64,000 nucleotides of DNA from CAYRWM01 sp964428055 (GTDB taxonomy: Bacteria; Bacillota; Clostridia; Christensenellales; Christensenellaceae). A program made the translations under genes and the position numbers. The DNA lies in assembly GCA_964428055.1 (NCBI GenBank), contig CAYRWM010000002.1, positions 24,874 through 88,873 of the forward strand, in the 5' to 3' direction. This document shows positions 15,811 to 24,489 of this stretch, in pieces (position 1 is the first letter of the stretch; each line of letters opens with the position of its first letter). The notes beneath the pieces are model-generated. The model searched no databases and was not told the origin of the DNA. It worked only from the letters and a program-made list of their open reading frames with translations.

Positions 15811-17319
15811 CTATCCAACAAGGACTATCCCCAATGTTTTTATTCCAAGTTTATTGCATGATTGAATAGTTTTATATACCTCATCATGTTTAGCTTTAGC
15901 AACACTCTCAAATAAAACTATCACCCCGGCAGTGCCCATTTTCTCAATTTCTGCTGAATCCGAAAATAAGCGCTCTCCCACTATCAATTCTAATCCTTTT
16001 GCCTTTAATAATTCACCCACTTCGGATATAAGAGCTTTACCACTTGCACTTAATTCTGTTCCTGTAGCATATACTTTATTGATACCTTTGTCTTTCAGAC
16101 ATACCCCAATATTAGCAGCTATCATTCTAGGTGCTGCTTCATCAGGTATGATAGTTACTCTTTTAAATCTGGCTCGATCAATAGCATTATCAAGACCAAT
16201 CTTTTTTCTTTTGCTTCCGTATCTTGTTATACCAAAGCAGGGCAAACCATAAGTCAATTCTATATCATCTTCAAAACGGATCTTACTACTCGAACAATAA
16301 ACAATTGACAATACTATAATAGCGATAACGAATCCTACAATTGCACCTAAAACTACCAGCTTAAAACTTATTTTTCTTTCACTTGATTCACTATTGTCTT
16401 TATTCTCCAACAAAATACTGCCATCTGGATTCAAACTCAAAATCTCGTCGCTATCAATCCCTTCATGTTTGCTCAAATACTCTAAAAAAGCTTGCCCATA
16501 AACAGACAATTGTTTATAAATGCTGTTACTATTATTGTTCAATGTATTGAGGTAATCAATATTTGTCTTCTGCTTATCTATTAAACTAGTATCCTGTACT
16601 TTATAACAGTTCTCAGCTATCATATGTATATCATGAGTGAGATTCTCATTGTTGTATTCATTATTTAATTCCATTATGATTCTATCAATCTCATCTAGTA
16701 TTGATTTACAATTGTCCACGGAATCACCAAAAACATTGACTGTTAAAGAAGCGCTAGGCTTAATAACATCCATTTCAACTTCTGGATTATCAAATGAATT
16801 AGCGAAAAGAGTATCGTGTGCTTCTATAGAATAAGAGAATAAACCGCCATATTTATCTTTTAAGCTGTTTAACCTTACTTTATAAGCAGATATGATTGCA
16901 TCAATTGATTCACCAGATAATGATTTTAAATAATAAAGATACTGGCCATAATAAGAATCATATGGTTTCAAATCAGTAAGCTTAAGGTCACTCACATAAG
17001 CTAAATGGTCATTGTATAATTCGTTGTAATCATAATAAACCTTTATACTATTAATATCAGCTTCGGTTAGAAAAGTCCGCAAATATAAAGCTCCATCAGA
17101 TACTGATAATGACTCTGCATTATCAACTAATTGCTTAACAGTAACATCATCTACGTCCTTTGTTGCATCAATAGAATTATTATCTCTCACATTATTATTG
17201 AATAACGAAAACCCTCCTCCAATAATAGCTCCTAATATAACGATAACTACAAGCGTTTTCCAATGGCTCATTACATACCAAAACAAATCTCTTATTTTTA
17301 TTTCTCTATCCATATTCAT
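15811..17319 (-). CDS. Wzz/CapA-type polysaccharide co-polymerase with a degenerate tyrosine-kinase-like domain
   Basis: A 502-residue protein; ATG 17319 follows GAGG by 7 bases. Residues about 1-45 contain the first membrane helix (TLVVIVILGAIIGGGFSLF). A long extracytoplasmic region rich in helices follows, then a second helix at about 315-340 (LVVLGAIVGFVIAIIVLSIVY). The last 160 residues resemble the cytoplasmic BY-kinase fold attached to Wzz in Wzc-type proteins: RVTIIPDEAAPRMIAANIGVCL, then TGTELSASGKALISE at the place of the P-loop, and VIVLFESVAKAKHDEVY in the usual strand. The P-loop lacks the GxxxxGK[ST] pattern and no tyrosine cluster ends the protein, so it is probably not a kinase. 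It should control chain length of the exported polysaccharide. Confidence 0.8.
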   Translation of the reverse strand: MNMDREIKIRDLFWYVMSHWKTLVVIVILGAIIGGGFSLFNNNVRDNNSIDATKDVDDVTVKQLVDNAESLSVSDGALYLRTFLTEADINSIKVYYDYNELYNDHLAYVSDLKLTDLKPYDSYYGQYLYYLKSLSGESIDAIISAYKVRLNSLKDKYGGLFSYSIEAHDTLFANSFDNPEVEMDVIKPSASLTVNVFGDSVDNCKSILDEIDRIIMELNNEYNNENLTHDIHMIAENCYKVQDTSLIDKQKTNIDYLNTLNNNSNSIYKQLSVYGQAFLEYLSKHEGIDSDEILSLNPDGSILLENKDNSESSERKISFKLVVLGAIVGFVIAIIVLSIVYCSSSKIRFEDDIELTYGLPCFGITRYGSKRKKIGLDNAIDRARFKRVTIIPDEAAPRMIAANIGVCLKDKGINKVYATGTELSASGKALISEVGELLKAKGLELIVGERLFSDSAEIEKMGTAGVIVLFESVAKAKHDEVYKTIQSCNKLGIKTLGIVLVG

Positions 17320-17348
17320 TTACAATCCTCAATTCCCTATTTAATACG

Positions 17349-17357
17349 ATTATACCA
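17349..17357 (-). promoter_or_regulatory. Extended -10 promoter for the Wzz-like gene
   Basis: Minus strand reads TGGTATAAT, an extended -10, about 30 bases before the start codon. No good -35 is visible at 17 bases, as expected for extended -10 promoters. Confidence 0.45.
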
Positions 17358-17434
17358 CATTCAATGGCTTTTAATAATAAAACGTTATATGTAATGGTCA
17401 CAAAGCAAATAATTATTATATATCATTATCCTCT

Positions 17435-17890
17435 TTAATATCTATCTTTTAACTTATAGATAGTAATATCCCTATTTGAAATAACTACTGCTAAATCATT
17501 GCCCTCTAGAACTAAATCAGGATTTGCAAATCTGGAAACAACCACATATGAAACATTTTTTTCATTATTTCATACCTATTATTGCAGTTTTTAATATAAA
17601 TAGCATCGTTTGCTATTAGTCATTTAACTATAATCCTAGCATTTCTTTTGTTCTTGGAGCATATGCTCATGCGCCCCAAAAAACTTGACGCTCAGAAAAG
17701 CAGTATAATTGTAATATCCAATCTCTGCTTGATTAGGTTTGAGAACAAATCCTCCAATGGCTCCATATGAAAGTGACAATCTATAGCTATGACTGAATCG
17801 CTGGGAGTATTATTTCGTATCCACTCCATTGTTTCATACCCATAGGCAGTAAAAACAATTATAATCAGGAACACTTTCAATAATAAAAGC
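17435..17890 (-). pseudogene. Decayed multi-membrane glycosyltransferase-like remnant
   Basis: Several short frames on the minus strand look like the C-terminal part of one membrane glycosyltransferase (GT39 or related DUF type). The first encodes KVFLIIIVFTAYGYETMEW and then IRNNTPSDSVIAIDCHFH, a typical junction between the last helix and the soluble tail. Further on, frames give VKFFGAHEHMLQ and, after a shift in a run of seven A residues near 17556, NVSYVVVSRFANPDLV and VISNRDITIYKL ending at TAA 17435-17437. Stops and frameshifts separate these pieces and no start or N-terminal part is recognisable. It is clearly dead. The upstream bases to 18079 show no gene. Confidence 0.6.
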
Positions 17891-18079
17891 CTTATCTATC
17901 TCTTGCTTTCACTGCGATTCAAACCTAAATCAGCAAAGGGCTTTTTTTAACACTAACCAAATTGCTTCTCCTCTATAATAATGAACGATTACACTTTTTT
18001 AGTATATTATAGTCAAATAAGAGCAAAACTATCTTAAAGTCAAACCAAATAAAGCTAAAGACAAACGCCTTGGTCGGAC
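17891..18079 (-). other. Gene-free AT-rich stretch
   Basis: Between the glycosyltransferase remnant and the flippase gene I see no open frame of note, promoter or convincing hairpin. It may hold the rest of the decayed gene beyond recognition. Confidence 0.4.
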
Positions 18080-19483
18080 TTATTTCCCAAATAACCGCTT
18101 TATTTTATCCTTGTATTTAACAATAACAATAATCGCAAATACAATATAAATAATAATTATTATATAACGGATCATATTGTTCATGAACAGTATTTGCAAA
18201 ACTGTCATATAAACTGTCATAAGAATCAAAACTGCAAATATTAGTTTTGATGGATATAAACACGTCAGGCCCATACGTTTTACAAGCCCCATATGAATGA
18301 ATAATAGAATAGCGAAGCTAGCAAGGGTTGTATAGGCAGCCGCGATATAACCAAACTGCGGAATAAATATAGCATTAAGAACAAAATTAGACACCGCAGC
18401 GATTATGCTTGCAAATGCCATACCTATTGTCTTTTTATTATACTGTTCTACATTCACGTAAAGTGTATACATAAACTGACACACACAACCAAATGCAACA
18501 GGCGGCATAACGTTAACCGCTTCATAATAACTACTGCCGCCCAAGATCAATAACAACTCCGGGGTCAAGAGCATAATACCGCAGGCAAAAAACACAAATA
18601 AGAGTATGTAATACTTTGATACCTTCAGTATTTCCGAATACTTCTTAAAATGCAGTTTTTCACCTAACCAAGGAGAAAAAGCAGTGTTCATCGAAGTGAC
18701 AAGCATAGTGATTGCTGCTCCACAACTATAAGCTACAGAATACAGTGCATTATCCTCTGCCCCGCACATCTTGGTAATCATGATTTTATCCATGGAGTTC
18801 AACAAGAATAAAGATAGGGCGTGTGGAATAAAAGGCAAGCAAATTGGCAGTGCATACTTCCAGTAACTGACGTTTACCCTTTTACCCCGTTTTATAATCA
18901 CAATATATAACAGAACACCAGCAATAATAGTGGGTAGTGCACTACCAATTATTCTCCCATCAAGCTTATTATCCATTGTCACAACAAGAAATACAGATAA
19001 TAGAGCTGTGGAAACAGCAATTATAATACTAGTAGCAGCTGAAACTTTATACTTATAATAATAACGTTCCCTAGCTTGGAATAATTCTACTGCGGAAAAC
19101 AGCAATAAATAGACAACCATTATATTAAGGTGTCTTAATTCCAAACCGGTAATATCAGTAAAAACAGACGGGAACAGATTGAAAACAGCTGCTAGCGCAA
19201 CTGTTACGATGGAACTCAATGTTAATGTAGAAAAAACATATCCATCAAAGTTTTCTTCATGGTCATATCTCGCACTTATAAAAGATGATCCAAGATTCAA
19301 AGTTGCAAAAACAGTAAAAATTACAAGCCAAGAATTATAATTACTATACAATCCGAAATCATTATGAGAAAGTAATCTGGTAAATATCGGAGTAGTAATA
19401 AAACCAATACTCTTCGTTATGAAATTTGTTGCTGTATACCATACGCCAGATTTAAGCGCTTTTATATTATTGCTTTTACTCAT
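18080..19483 (-). CDS. Wzx-type polysaccharide flippase (MOP superfamily)
   Basis: A 467-residue membrane protein with about 12-14 hydrophobic segments. The N-terminus (GVWYTATNFITKSIGFITTPIFTRLLS) is the standard opening of the polysaccharide-transport branch of the MATE/MOP family. It moves undecaprenyl-pyrophosphate-linked repeat units across the membrane to the polymerase. It is the last gene of the nonulosonate operon, 61 bases after the CMP-transferase gene. A basic tail (KYKDKIKRLFGK) ends on the cytoplasmic side. The ribosome site is weak. The partner polymerase is probably the Wzy protein at 30586-31740. Confidence 0.9.
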   Translation of the reverse strand: MSKSNNIKALKSGVWYTATNFITKSIGFITTPIFTRLLSHNDFGLYSNYNSWLVIFTVFATLNLGSSFISARYDHEENFDGYVFSTLTLSSIVTVALAAVFNLFPSVFTDITGLELRHLNIMVVYLLLFSAVELFQARERYYYKYKVSAATSIIIAVSTALLSVFLVVTMDNKLDGRIIGSALPTIIAGVLLYIVIIKRGKRVNVSYWKYALPICLPFIPHALSLFLLNSMDKIMITKMCGAEDNALYSVAYSCGAAITMLVTSMNTAFSPWLGEKLHFKKYSEILKVSKYYILLFVFFACGIMLLTPELLLILGGSSYYEAVNVMPPVAFGCVCQFMYTLYVNVEQYNKKTIGMAFASIIAAVSNFVLNAIFIPQFGYIAAAYTTLASFAILLFIHMGLVKRMGLTCLYPSKLIFAVLILMTVYMTVLQILFMNNMIRYIIIIIYIVFAIIVIVKYKDKIKRLFGK

Positions 19484-19544
19484 TAATACTTTTTACTCAG
19501 CCCGCTTAATGCTTTACATAATACATACTTACAAACCGGCATTC

Positions 19545-20234
19545 TTACTTGTTATTATTAAGTATAGCTTCCGCCAAAACAAAATCGAAATCATCGTCAA
19601 TATCAATCGACTCTTGTCGATCCATAATATATGCAAAACACCGATCACGAAAGATATCGTGACACTCAAGGAAAAAATCGACCTTTGTCAAATAAATAGC
19701 CCCATTAAACCTATAATATTTCTCCATGTCTTGGCGGCGCTTGCCTTTAGCTAAAGGATTAATAAACCCTGTTAGCGAATTACTATCAGGTAATGTATTA
19801 CAATGAAGCGGTGAATACTCGGTTTCACATACTGAAACTACTGAACACGCAGATTTTTTTTCCATTTCGCAAAAAGCACCGATTATACTCCTTGAAGTTC
19901 TCAAAGGTGACGTGGGTTGCAATAGCATAACAGTATCATAATCTTGACCCAGCAAATGATAATTATCCAACACTTCGGCTACAACATCCCACGAAGAAGC
20001 AACATCAGAAGATGTATTAGGGCTCCTTAAAAATGGCACTTCCGCGCCATACTCTTTTGAGATTAAAGCATACTCTTCACTATCTGTGGAAACCATAACA
20101 GTATCAAATTGTTTAGATTCCAAAGCAGCTTTTATAGAATATGCTAACAATGGCTTACCCGACAAAAGTTTAATATTCTTATCAACAATGCCTTTTGATC
20201 CGCTTCGTGCTGGAATAATAGCTAAGTTTTTCAT
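19545..20234 (-). CDS. neuA: CMP-nonulosonate cytidylyltransferase (NeuA/LegF/PseF type)
   Basis: About 229 residues from ATG 20234 (MKNLAIIPARSGSKGI), after CAGGTGAAA; the frame extends to 20261 but overlaps the preceding gene. It activates a nine-carbon acidic sugar (sialic, legionaminic or pseudaminic acid) with CTP. Signatures are IPARSGSKGIVDKNI for CTP binding, MVSTDSEEYA, and LLQPTSPLRT. RFNGAIYL and SIDIDDDFDF are typical of the C-terminal half, with Asp residues for Mg. It directly follows the synthase and 2-epimerase genes, so the pathway order is complete. The exact sugar cannot be told from this gene; neighbours favour legionaminic acid. Confidence 0.9.
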   Translation of the reverse strand: MKNLAIIPARSGSKGIVDKNIKLLSGKPLLAYSIKAALESKQFDTVMVSTDSEEYALISKEYGAEVPFLRSPNTSSDVASSWDVVAEVLDNYHLLGQDYDTVMLLQPTSPLRTSRSIIGAFCEMEKKSACSVVSVCETEYSPLHCNTLPDSNSLTGFINPLAKGKRRQDMEKYYRFNGAIYLTKVDFFLECHDIFRDRCFAYIMDRQESIDIDDDFDFVLAEAILNNNK

Positions 20235-20247
20235 TTTTTCACCTGTT

Positions 20248-21414
20248 TTATTTAATATCATAAAAAACCTTTTTTACTGAAATCGGACTTCCCAACAGAT
20301 TTCTAAGAATACTGATCATTCTTTCTGATGTATTTCCATCACCAAAAGGATTTACTATAGTTTTTGCAATCTCCTTAAACTCCTTGCTAGCTCCCTTATT
20401 AATTGCTAAACAAATATCCTCTTTATTTGGTTCGCAGTGAATAAGACATTCCGAAAAAACCCTGCCTTTTTGCCTGTCACCAATATCAATTACCGGTATC
20501 TTCATCGCCGGCCCTTCGGTCGTACCGCTGGACGAATTACCTATCATCATTTCTGAATACTTTAATGCTGAAAGGTATTTACGCATCCCTAATGAAGAAT
20601 AAACATAATAATTCTCTCTTTTTTTTGCTTCTTTCAACCAAACCTCATTTATCCTATCTCCACCAGAATCAGTGTTTGATAAAGTTATAAGATACTGATA
20701 CTCAGGAAAGGCATCCAAAGCCTTTATCAACTCATGCAATTCGCTTTCAAAAGCATTTCCGTCTAGTGTTACTGGATGAAAAGTTACAACACAATATGGC
20801 CTCTCTATATCCATACCCAATTCTGACATCAAATCAGTTTTAGGGATTAAATCTATATTTAAGCAGTTTTCTATGGCAAGTGACCCCACATTATAAACTG
20901 TATCAGGTCTTTCTCCAAGCTGTATTACTCGGTTCCTGTAAGCATCACAGGTAGTAAAATGGATTTGGCTCATTTTTGTCAGTGAGTGCCTAAAAACTTC
21001 GTCTATTGCACCGGCAGTTGTACTCCCCCCACAGATATGGCAAATTGGAATCAGCATCGTTGACGCAGCTATACCAACAGCAAACATTTCATAACGGTCG
21101 CCTATGACAATAAGCAAATCAGGCCTGTTATCGTCAAAATAGACGGCAAATTTATCTACAACCTCTCCAATTTGCAATGCAATACCTTTATTTGTATTAT
21201 CAGATAAGCCCTCAATACATATCTCTGCTTTAATATTAATACCAGAATTTTTTATTTCCTCAACAGTATTACCATTTGCATGAGAAAGGTGCGATCCCGT
21301 AACAACAAAATCCAAATCAAAAAAACTGTCACTTTCAAGCCTTTTAAGTAATGGCAATAACTGACCGAATTCAGCTCGGCTACCTGATACAACACAAACC
21401 TTTACTCCAGACAT
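20248..21414 (-). CDS. neuC: Hydrolysing UDP-sugar 2-epimerase (NeuC/LegG type)
   Basis: A 388-residue enzyme of the GT-B-fold UDP-GlcNAc 2-epimerase family, in the branch that releases UDP or GDP while inverting C2 to give a free N-acetyl-mannosamine-type sugar. The N-terminus VCVVSGSRAEFGQLLPLL, then VIGDRYEM and HICGGSTTAGAIDE (substrate His and Glu), and GNSSSGTTEGPAMKIP near residue 295 support this. Start ATG 21414 overlaps the synthase gene by 13 bases. It supplies the substrate for the NeuB-type synthase. In legionaminate pathways the substrate is a 2,4-diacetamido-2,4,6-trideoxy sugar nucleotide, which fits the dehydratase and aminotransferase genes upstream. Confidence 0.9.
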   Translation of the reverse strand: MSGVKVCVVSGSRAEFGQLLPLLKRLESDSFFDLDFVVTGSHLSHANGNTVEEIKNSGINIKAEICIEGLSDNTNKGIALQIGEVVDKFAVYFDDNRPDLLIVIGDRYEMFAVGIAASTMLIPICHICGGSTTAGAIDEVFRHSLTKMSQIHFTTCDAYRNRVIQLGERPDTVYNVGSLAIENCLNIDLIPKTDLMSELGMDIERPYCVVTFHPVTLDGNAFESELHELIKALDAFPEYQYLITLSNTDSGGDRINEVWLKEAKKRENYYVYSSLGMRKYLSALKYSEMMIGNSSSGTTEGPAMKIPVIDIGDRQKGRVFSECLIHCEPNKEDICLAINKGASKEFKEIAKTIVNPFGDGNTSERMISILRNLLGSPISVKKVFYDIK

Positions 21415-22397
21415 ATCAATTCATCCTCATCAAAATCACGCACGGCTTTCGTTCCAAGCACGTCAAACCAGAGCATTGGTGATAATCCATTCCCGGGGCG
21501 TTTTGTAATTATATTCTCCTCCGTTAGTAATTCCCCTTTTTTTATTGCTCGTTTAGCAACAATGCTTTTACGAGCCACTATAATATTCTTTTGTTCAAGC
21601 GGAGAACACTTTTTCTCACCATTACCCAATGCAGTTTCAATATTTCTTATAGCTTTTACCATCAAGCACAATTCACTTGGTTCAATACTCGCTTTATGAT
21701 CAGGACCATACATGTTCCTATCAAGAGTAAAATGCTTCTCTACTACTGTCGCCCCCATAGCTACGGAAGCTATAGGGACCTCAATTCCAATACTATGATC
21801 CGATAACCCCACAGGGAGATGAAATTCCCGCGCAAGAGTATCCATAGCTCGCAGATTTACCTGTTCCATCTTAGTAGGATAGTCTGTATGACATTGAAGT
21901 AAAGTTATATCCTTACTACCATATTCATTTAGAATTGAAATAGCTTTAGCTATCTCGGCAAGACTTGCCATTCCGGTAGACATAACAATCGGCTTCCGGG
22001 TTTTAGCTATCTCAATCAAATAAGGTAGATTTGTTATTTCTCCAGAAGGGATTTTCCAAAAAGGAATATCAAGTTTATCCAAAAAATGAATACTGTCTAT
22101 ATCAAAAGCCGTAGATAAATACGGGATCCCTATCTTTTCGCAATACTTATATAGTTCCAGGTGCTGGTCAAAGGTCAACCTAAGTTTAAGTGCCATCTGC
22201 AGCTGTGTTTCATCCTCACCTGTTTCACGTTTTTGGTATTCAGCCTTAGGTGCATACTTAGATGTCGGATTAATTGCTGTTTGAAATTTAACATAATCAG
22301 CGCCAGCTGCTTTTGCAACAACTATAAGTTTTTTTGCAAGTTCTATATTACCGTTATGATTAACCCCTGCTTCCGCAATAATAATTGTATTTCCCAA
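21402..22397 (-). CDS. neuB: Nonulosonate synthase (NeuB/LegI type)
   Basis: A 331-residue synthase that condenses phosphoenolpyruvate with a mannosamine-type sugar. The start is TTG 22397, seven bases after AGGAGA. The N-terminal TIM barrel has IIAEAGVNHNGN, DYVKFQTA, KIPSGEI, STGMA, LLQCHTDYPT, and GLSDHS followed by EKHFTLD, all expected active-site segments. The C-terminal SAF (antifreeze-like) domain begins near residue 270 (RKSIVAKRAIKKGELLTEENI) and caps the active site of the dimer partner. TDYPT rather than TSEYP-type wording is common in legionaminate synthases, but this is weak evidence. It is preceded by an NAD-dependent epimerase gene. Confidence 0.92.
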   Translation of the reverse strand: MGNTIIIAEAGVNHNGNIELAKKLIVVAKAAGADYVKFQTAINPTSKYAPKAEYQKRETGEDETQLQMALKLRLTFDQHLELYKYCEKIGIPYLSTAFDIDSIHFLDKLDIPFWKIPSGEITNLPYLIEIAKTRKPIVMSTGMASLAEIAKAISILNEYGSKDITLLQCHTDYPTKMEQVNLRAMDTLAREFHLPVGLSDHSIGIEVPIASVAMGATVVEKHFTLDRNMYGPDHKASIEPSELCLMVKAIRNIETALGNGEKKCSPLEQKNIIVARKSIVAKRAIKKGELLTEENIITKRPGNGLSPMLWFDVLGTKAVRDFDEDELICLE

Positions 22398-22423
22398 TGC
22401 AAATCTCCTAAACAGATATATAA

Positions 22424-23422
22424 TTATCCTCTTAATTCAGCAAAACGATTATACTTCATTTCTTCCTTATAAGCTTCAAATAGTCTAACAACATCATATT
22501 TGGGCTCATATCCCAATTCATCCTTGGCATTCTGAACATCCATAAGTATACCACCGCCTGCAACCTTATCCGAAAGAACGACAATATCAGACTTTTTGCC
22601 TGCGGGGCAAAACACGCTTATTATAGCCTCCATTTGCTCCATAAGAGTAACAGGCACACCAGTCCCACAATTATAAAACCCTTTTGACAGCTTATTGTTA
22701 TCTATAGCCAAACAAAACATTTGAGCCATATCATATACGTATAACATATCTTTCGAATAATTGGGATCACCCCAAATCTCCAAGGGTTTCCCTTCCATTG
22801 CATTAAAAATCAACTTATATAGTGGTCTCAAAGTTTTAACGCCTTTTGGATATATATAATGATTCGTGCTATAGGAGTATACTGTTGGAAAACGGAAAAC
22901 AAATGTCTTCAATCCATATTGCTGATGATAGTGCTCGATCAACTCGCAAGCCGTATTTTTAGATATTACATATAGCGCATGATCTCCTACATAACTAAAA
23001 CACTTGGGTGCATCCGGCTTTATGACTTCCCCCGAAGGATATTCCCAAACATCATAACAACTGGTTGAATAAAGCAACCTGTCAATATTATTCTTACGGC
23101 AATACTCTAAGACATTATATGTACCGTAAATAATTGAATCAAGGTATTCTTTAGGATGATACCCATTCATATAAGCAGGAATCACCGCCGCCAGCAAAAC
23201 AACTGCATGCACATCATCTTTGGGTAGTTTTTCAAAATCCGATTCTTTTGTTATATCCACAGAAATATACTGTACACCCATTGAGTTAAAAACATCCGCT
23301 TTTTCTCTTTTTCCAGAAGCAATTATTTCATACTCACCCTGTCTATAGTACTCAGTAGCATATTTTGTAAAATATGAACCCACATTACCCGTAGCTCCAA
23401 ATATTATAATCTTCTTCATCAT
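22424..23422 (-). CDS. NAD-dependent sugar-nucleotide epimerase/dehydratase
   Basis: About 332 residues of the extended short-chain dehydrogenase family. I choose ATG 23422 because GAGGAG lies seven bases before it. The N-terminus IIIFGATGNVGSYFTKYA binds NAD. VVLLAAVIP and a serine-tyrosine-lysine set (STSCYDV, then YVISK) provide the active site. NYSKDMLYVYDMA and YNCGTG are standard for nucleotide-sugar epimerases and reductases. The order places it between a FemAB-like protein and the synthase, a position not part of the standard legionaminate set. It may make a variant sugar or reduce C4. The exact reaction is unknown. Confidence 0.8.
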   Translation of the reverse strand: MMKKIIIFGATGNVGSYFTKYATEYYRQGEYEIIASGKREKADVFNSMGVQYISVDITKESDFEKLPKDDVHAVVLLAAVIPAYMNGYHPKEYLDSIIYGTYNVLEYCRKNNIDRLLYSTSCYDVWEYPSGEVIKPDAPKCFSYVGDHALYVISKNTACELIEHYHQQYGLKTFVFRFPTVYSYSTNHYIYPKGVKTLRPLYKLIFNAMEGKPLEIWGDPNYSKDMLYVYDMAQMFCLAIDNNKLSKGFYNCGTGVPVTLMEQMEAIISVFCPAGKKSDIVVLSDKVAGGGILMDVQNAKDELGYEPKYDVVRLFEAYKEEMKYNRFAELRG

Positions 23423-23433
23423 TCTTCTCCTCA

Positions 23434-24489
23434 TTACTGGTAGCGATACTGAATCATTCTTGAATTATTCTCATCAAAACTACTATCCAATTCTTTTCTT
23501 ATCCCAAGCAAATAATCATACTTATCTGGTTGAAAAATAGTCCTGCCAACCACAAATGGCAATCTTCCTTTTTTATTGAATTGCTTCTTGAAACCGAACA
23601 ACGAATCATCCTGACTCATACCACCGCCGAGATGAAACTTCTTTATGCCCCGCGCACTAGCCCAGCATGCGGCCTCATACAGTAAAAGATTGTTTGGGGA
23701 CAATGCACGGTATTCTGTATGGGTACCAGCGAGATGATAATGCATATATTTCTCATTATAATACATTATTGCTGCAGCAATCGGCATACTATCCTTTATA
23801 GCGTAAAAGATACAAGAATAATCACTTAGTTCTTTTTGATACTCAAAATAATCTTTATTAAATGTATAATAAGTACTGGCGTTGTTTTTTAACATTGTTT
23901 CTTCGTACATTAACAAGAATTCGCCATAATCATCAATAGACTTGCGAACAATTTGAATATTATTCTTTTTGGCTTTTCTAATCATATTTCGATTTTTACT
24001 GTCCATATTTGATAGTATTAAATCTGGAGAGGCAGTATCAATATAGATTGTATCTCTTAAATACTTAGTATCAAATACTAACGGAGCAGAAACATGGTTT
24101 TCTAAAACCGGATGAAATCTTACAAACTGAGAAACAATTCCATTTTTGATACTATATTCTTTAATCTGTTTTAAGAACATTATTTGAGATTTTTCTGTAA
24201 TTATCCCATTGCTAAGAGGACCACCATAGCCATATGGTGTCTCCAGGTCGTAGAATGTTCCTCTTAATAATCTGTCAGAAAAAAGATTGGAATCAGAAAT
24301 GTCTGAGCGCATGCTGACATAACAAAACCTGGATTCATCATCATGATAATAAAACAATAAGGGCACTCCATCTCCATGCAACTGAAACGCAACAGCGTAC
24401 TCATTTAAGTAATAGATATCCCAATTATTAAATGATCTAACAATACTATTCCAGTTTTCTCTTTTATCAGCTGCTATTATTTTTAACAA
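23434..24489 (-). CDS. FemAB/GNAT-like acyl or aminoacyl transferase
   Basis: A 351-residue protein of the FemAB-related GNAT fold (Acetyltransf_6-like). The start is TTG 24489, after GGGGGAA, and overlaps the upstream aminotransferase stop by 7 bases. A central NRNMIRKAKKNNIQIV and the C-terminal AGTHTEYRALSPNNLLLYEAA and FHLGGGMSQDDSLFGFKKQF stretches are characteristic. Such proteins in polysaccharide loci transfer acyl or aminoacyl groups to sugars or lipid-linked intermediates. In this cluster no other acetyltransferase is visible, so it could supply the N-acylation step that LegH carries out elsewhere. Peptidoglycan-bridge synthesis is the alternative but no wall-peptide genes are near. 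Confidence 0.7.
   Translation of the reverse strand: MLKIIAADKRENWNSIVRSFNNWDIYYLNEYAVAFQLHGDGVPLLFYYHDDESRFCYVSMRSDISDSNLFSDRLLRGTFYDLETPYGYGGPLSNGIITEKSQIMFLKQIKEYSIKNGIVSQFVRFHPVLENHVSAPLVFDTKYLRDTIYIDTASPDLILSNMDSKNRNMIRKAKKNNIQIVRKSIDDYGEFLLMYEETMLKNNASTYYTFNKDYFEYQKELSDYSCIFYAIKDSMPIAAAIMYYNEKYMHYHLAGTHTEYRALSPNNLLLYEAACWASARGIKKFHLGGGMSQDDSLFGFKKQFNKKGRLPFVVGRTIFQPDKYDYLLGIRKELDSSFDENNSRMIQYRYQ

Noticed and set aside
17349..18079. Functional 62-codon membrane ORF at 17692-17880
   Set aside because: It has only a TTG at its start with no ribosome site, and its sequence matches the middle of a larger membrane glycosyltransferase whose other pieces lie nearby in other frames, so it is a pseudogene fragment.
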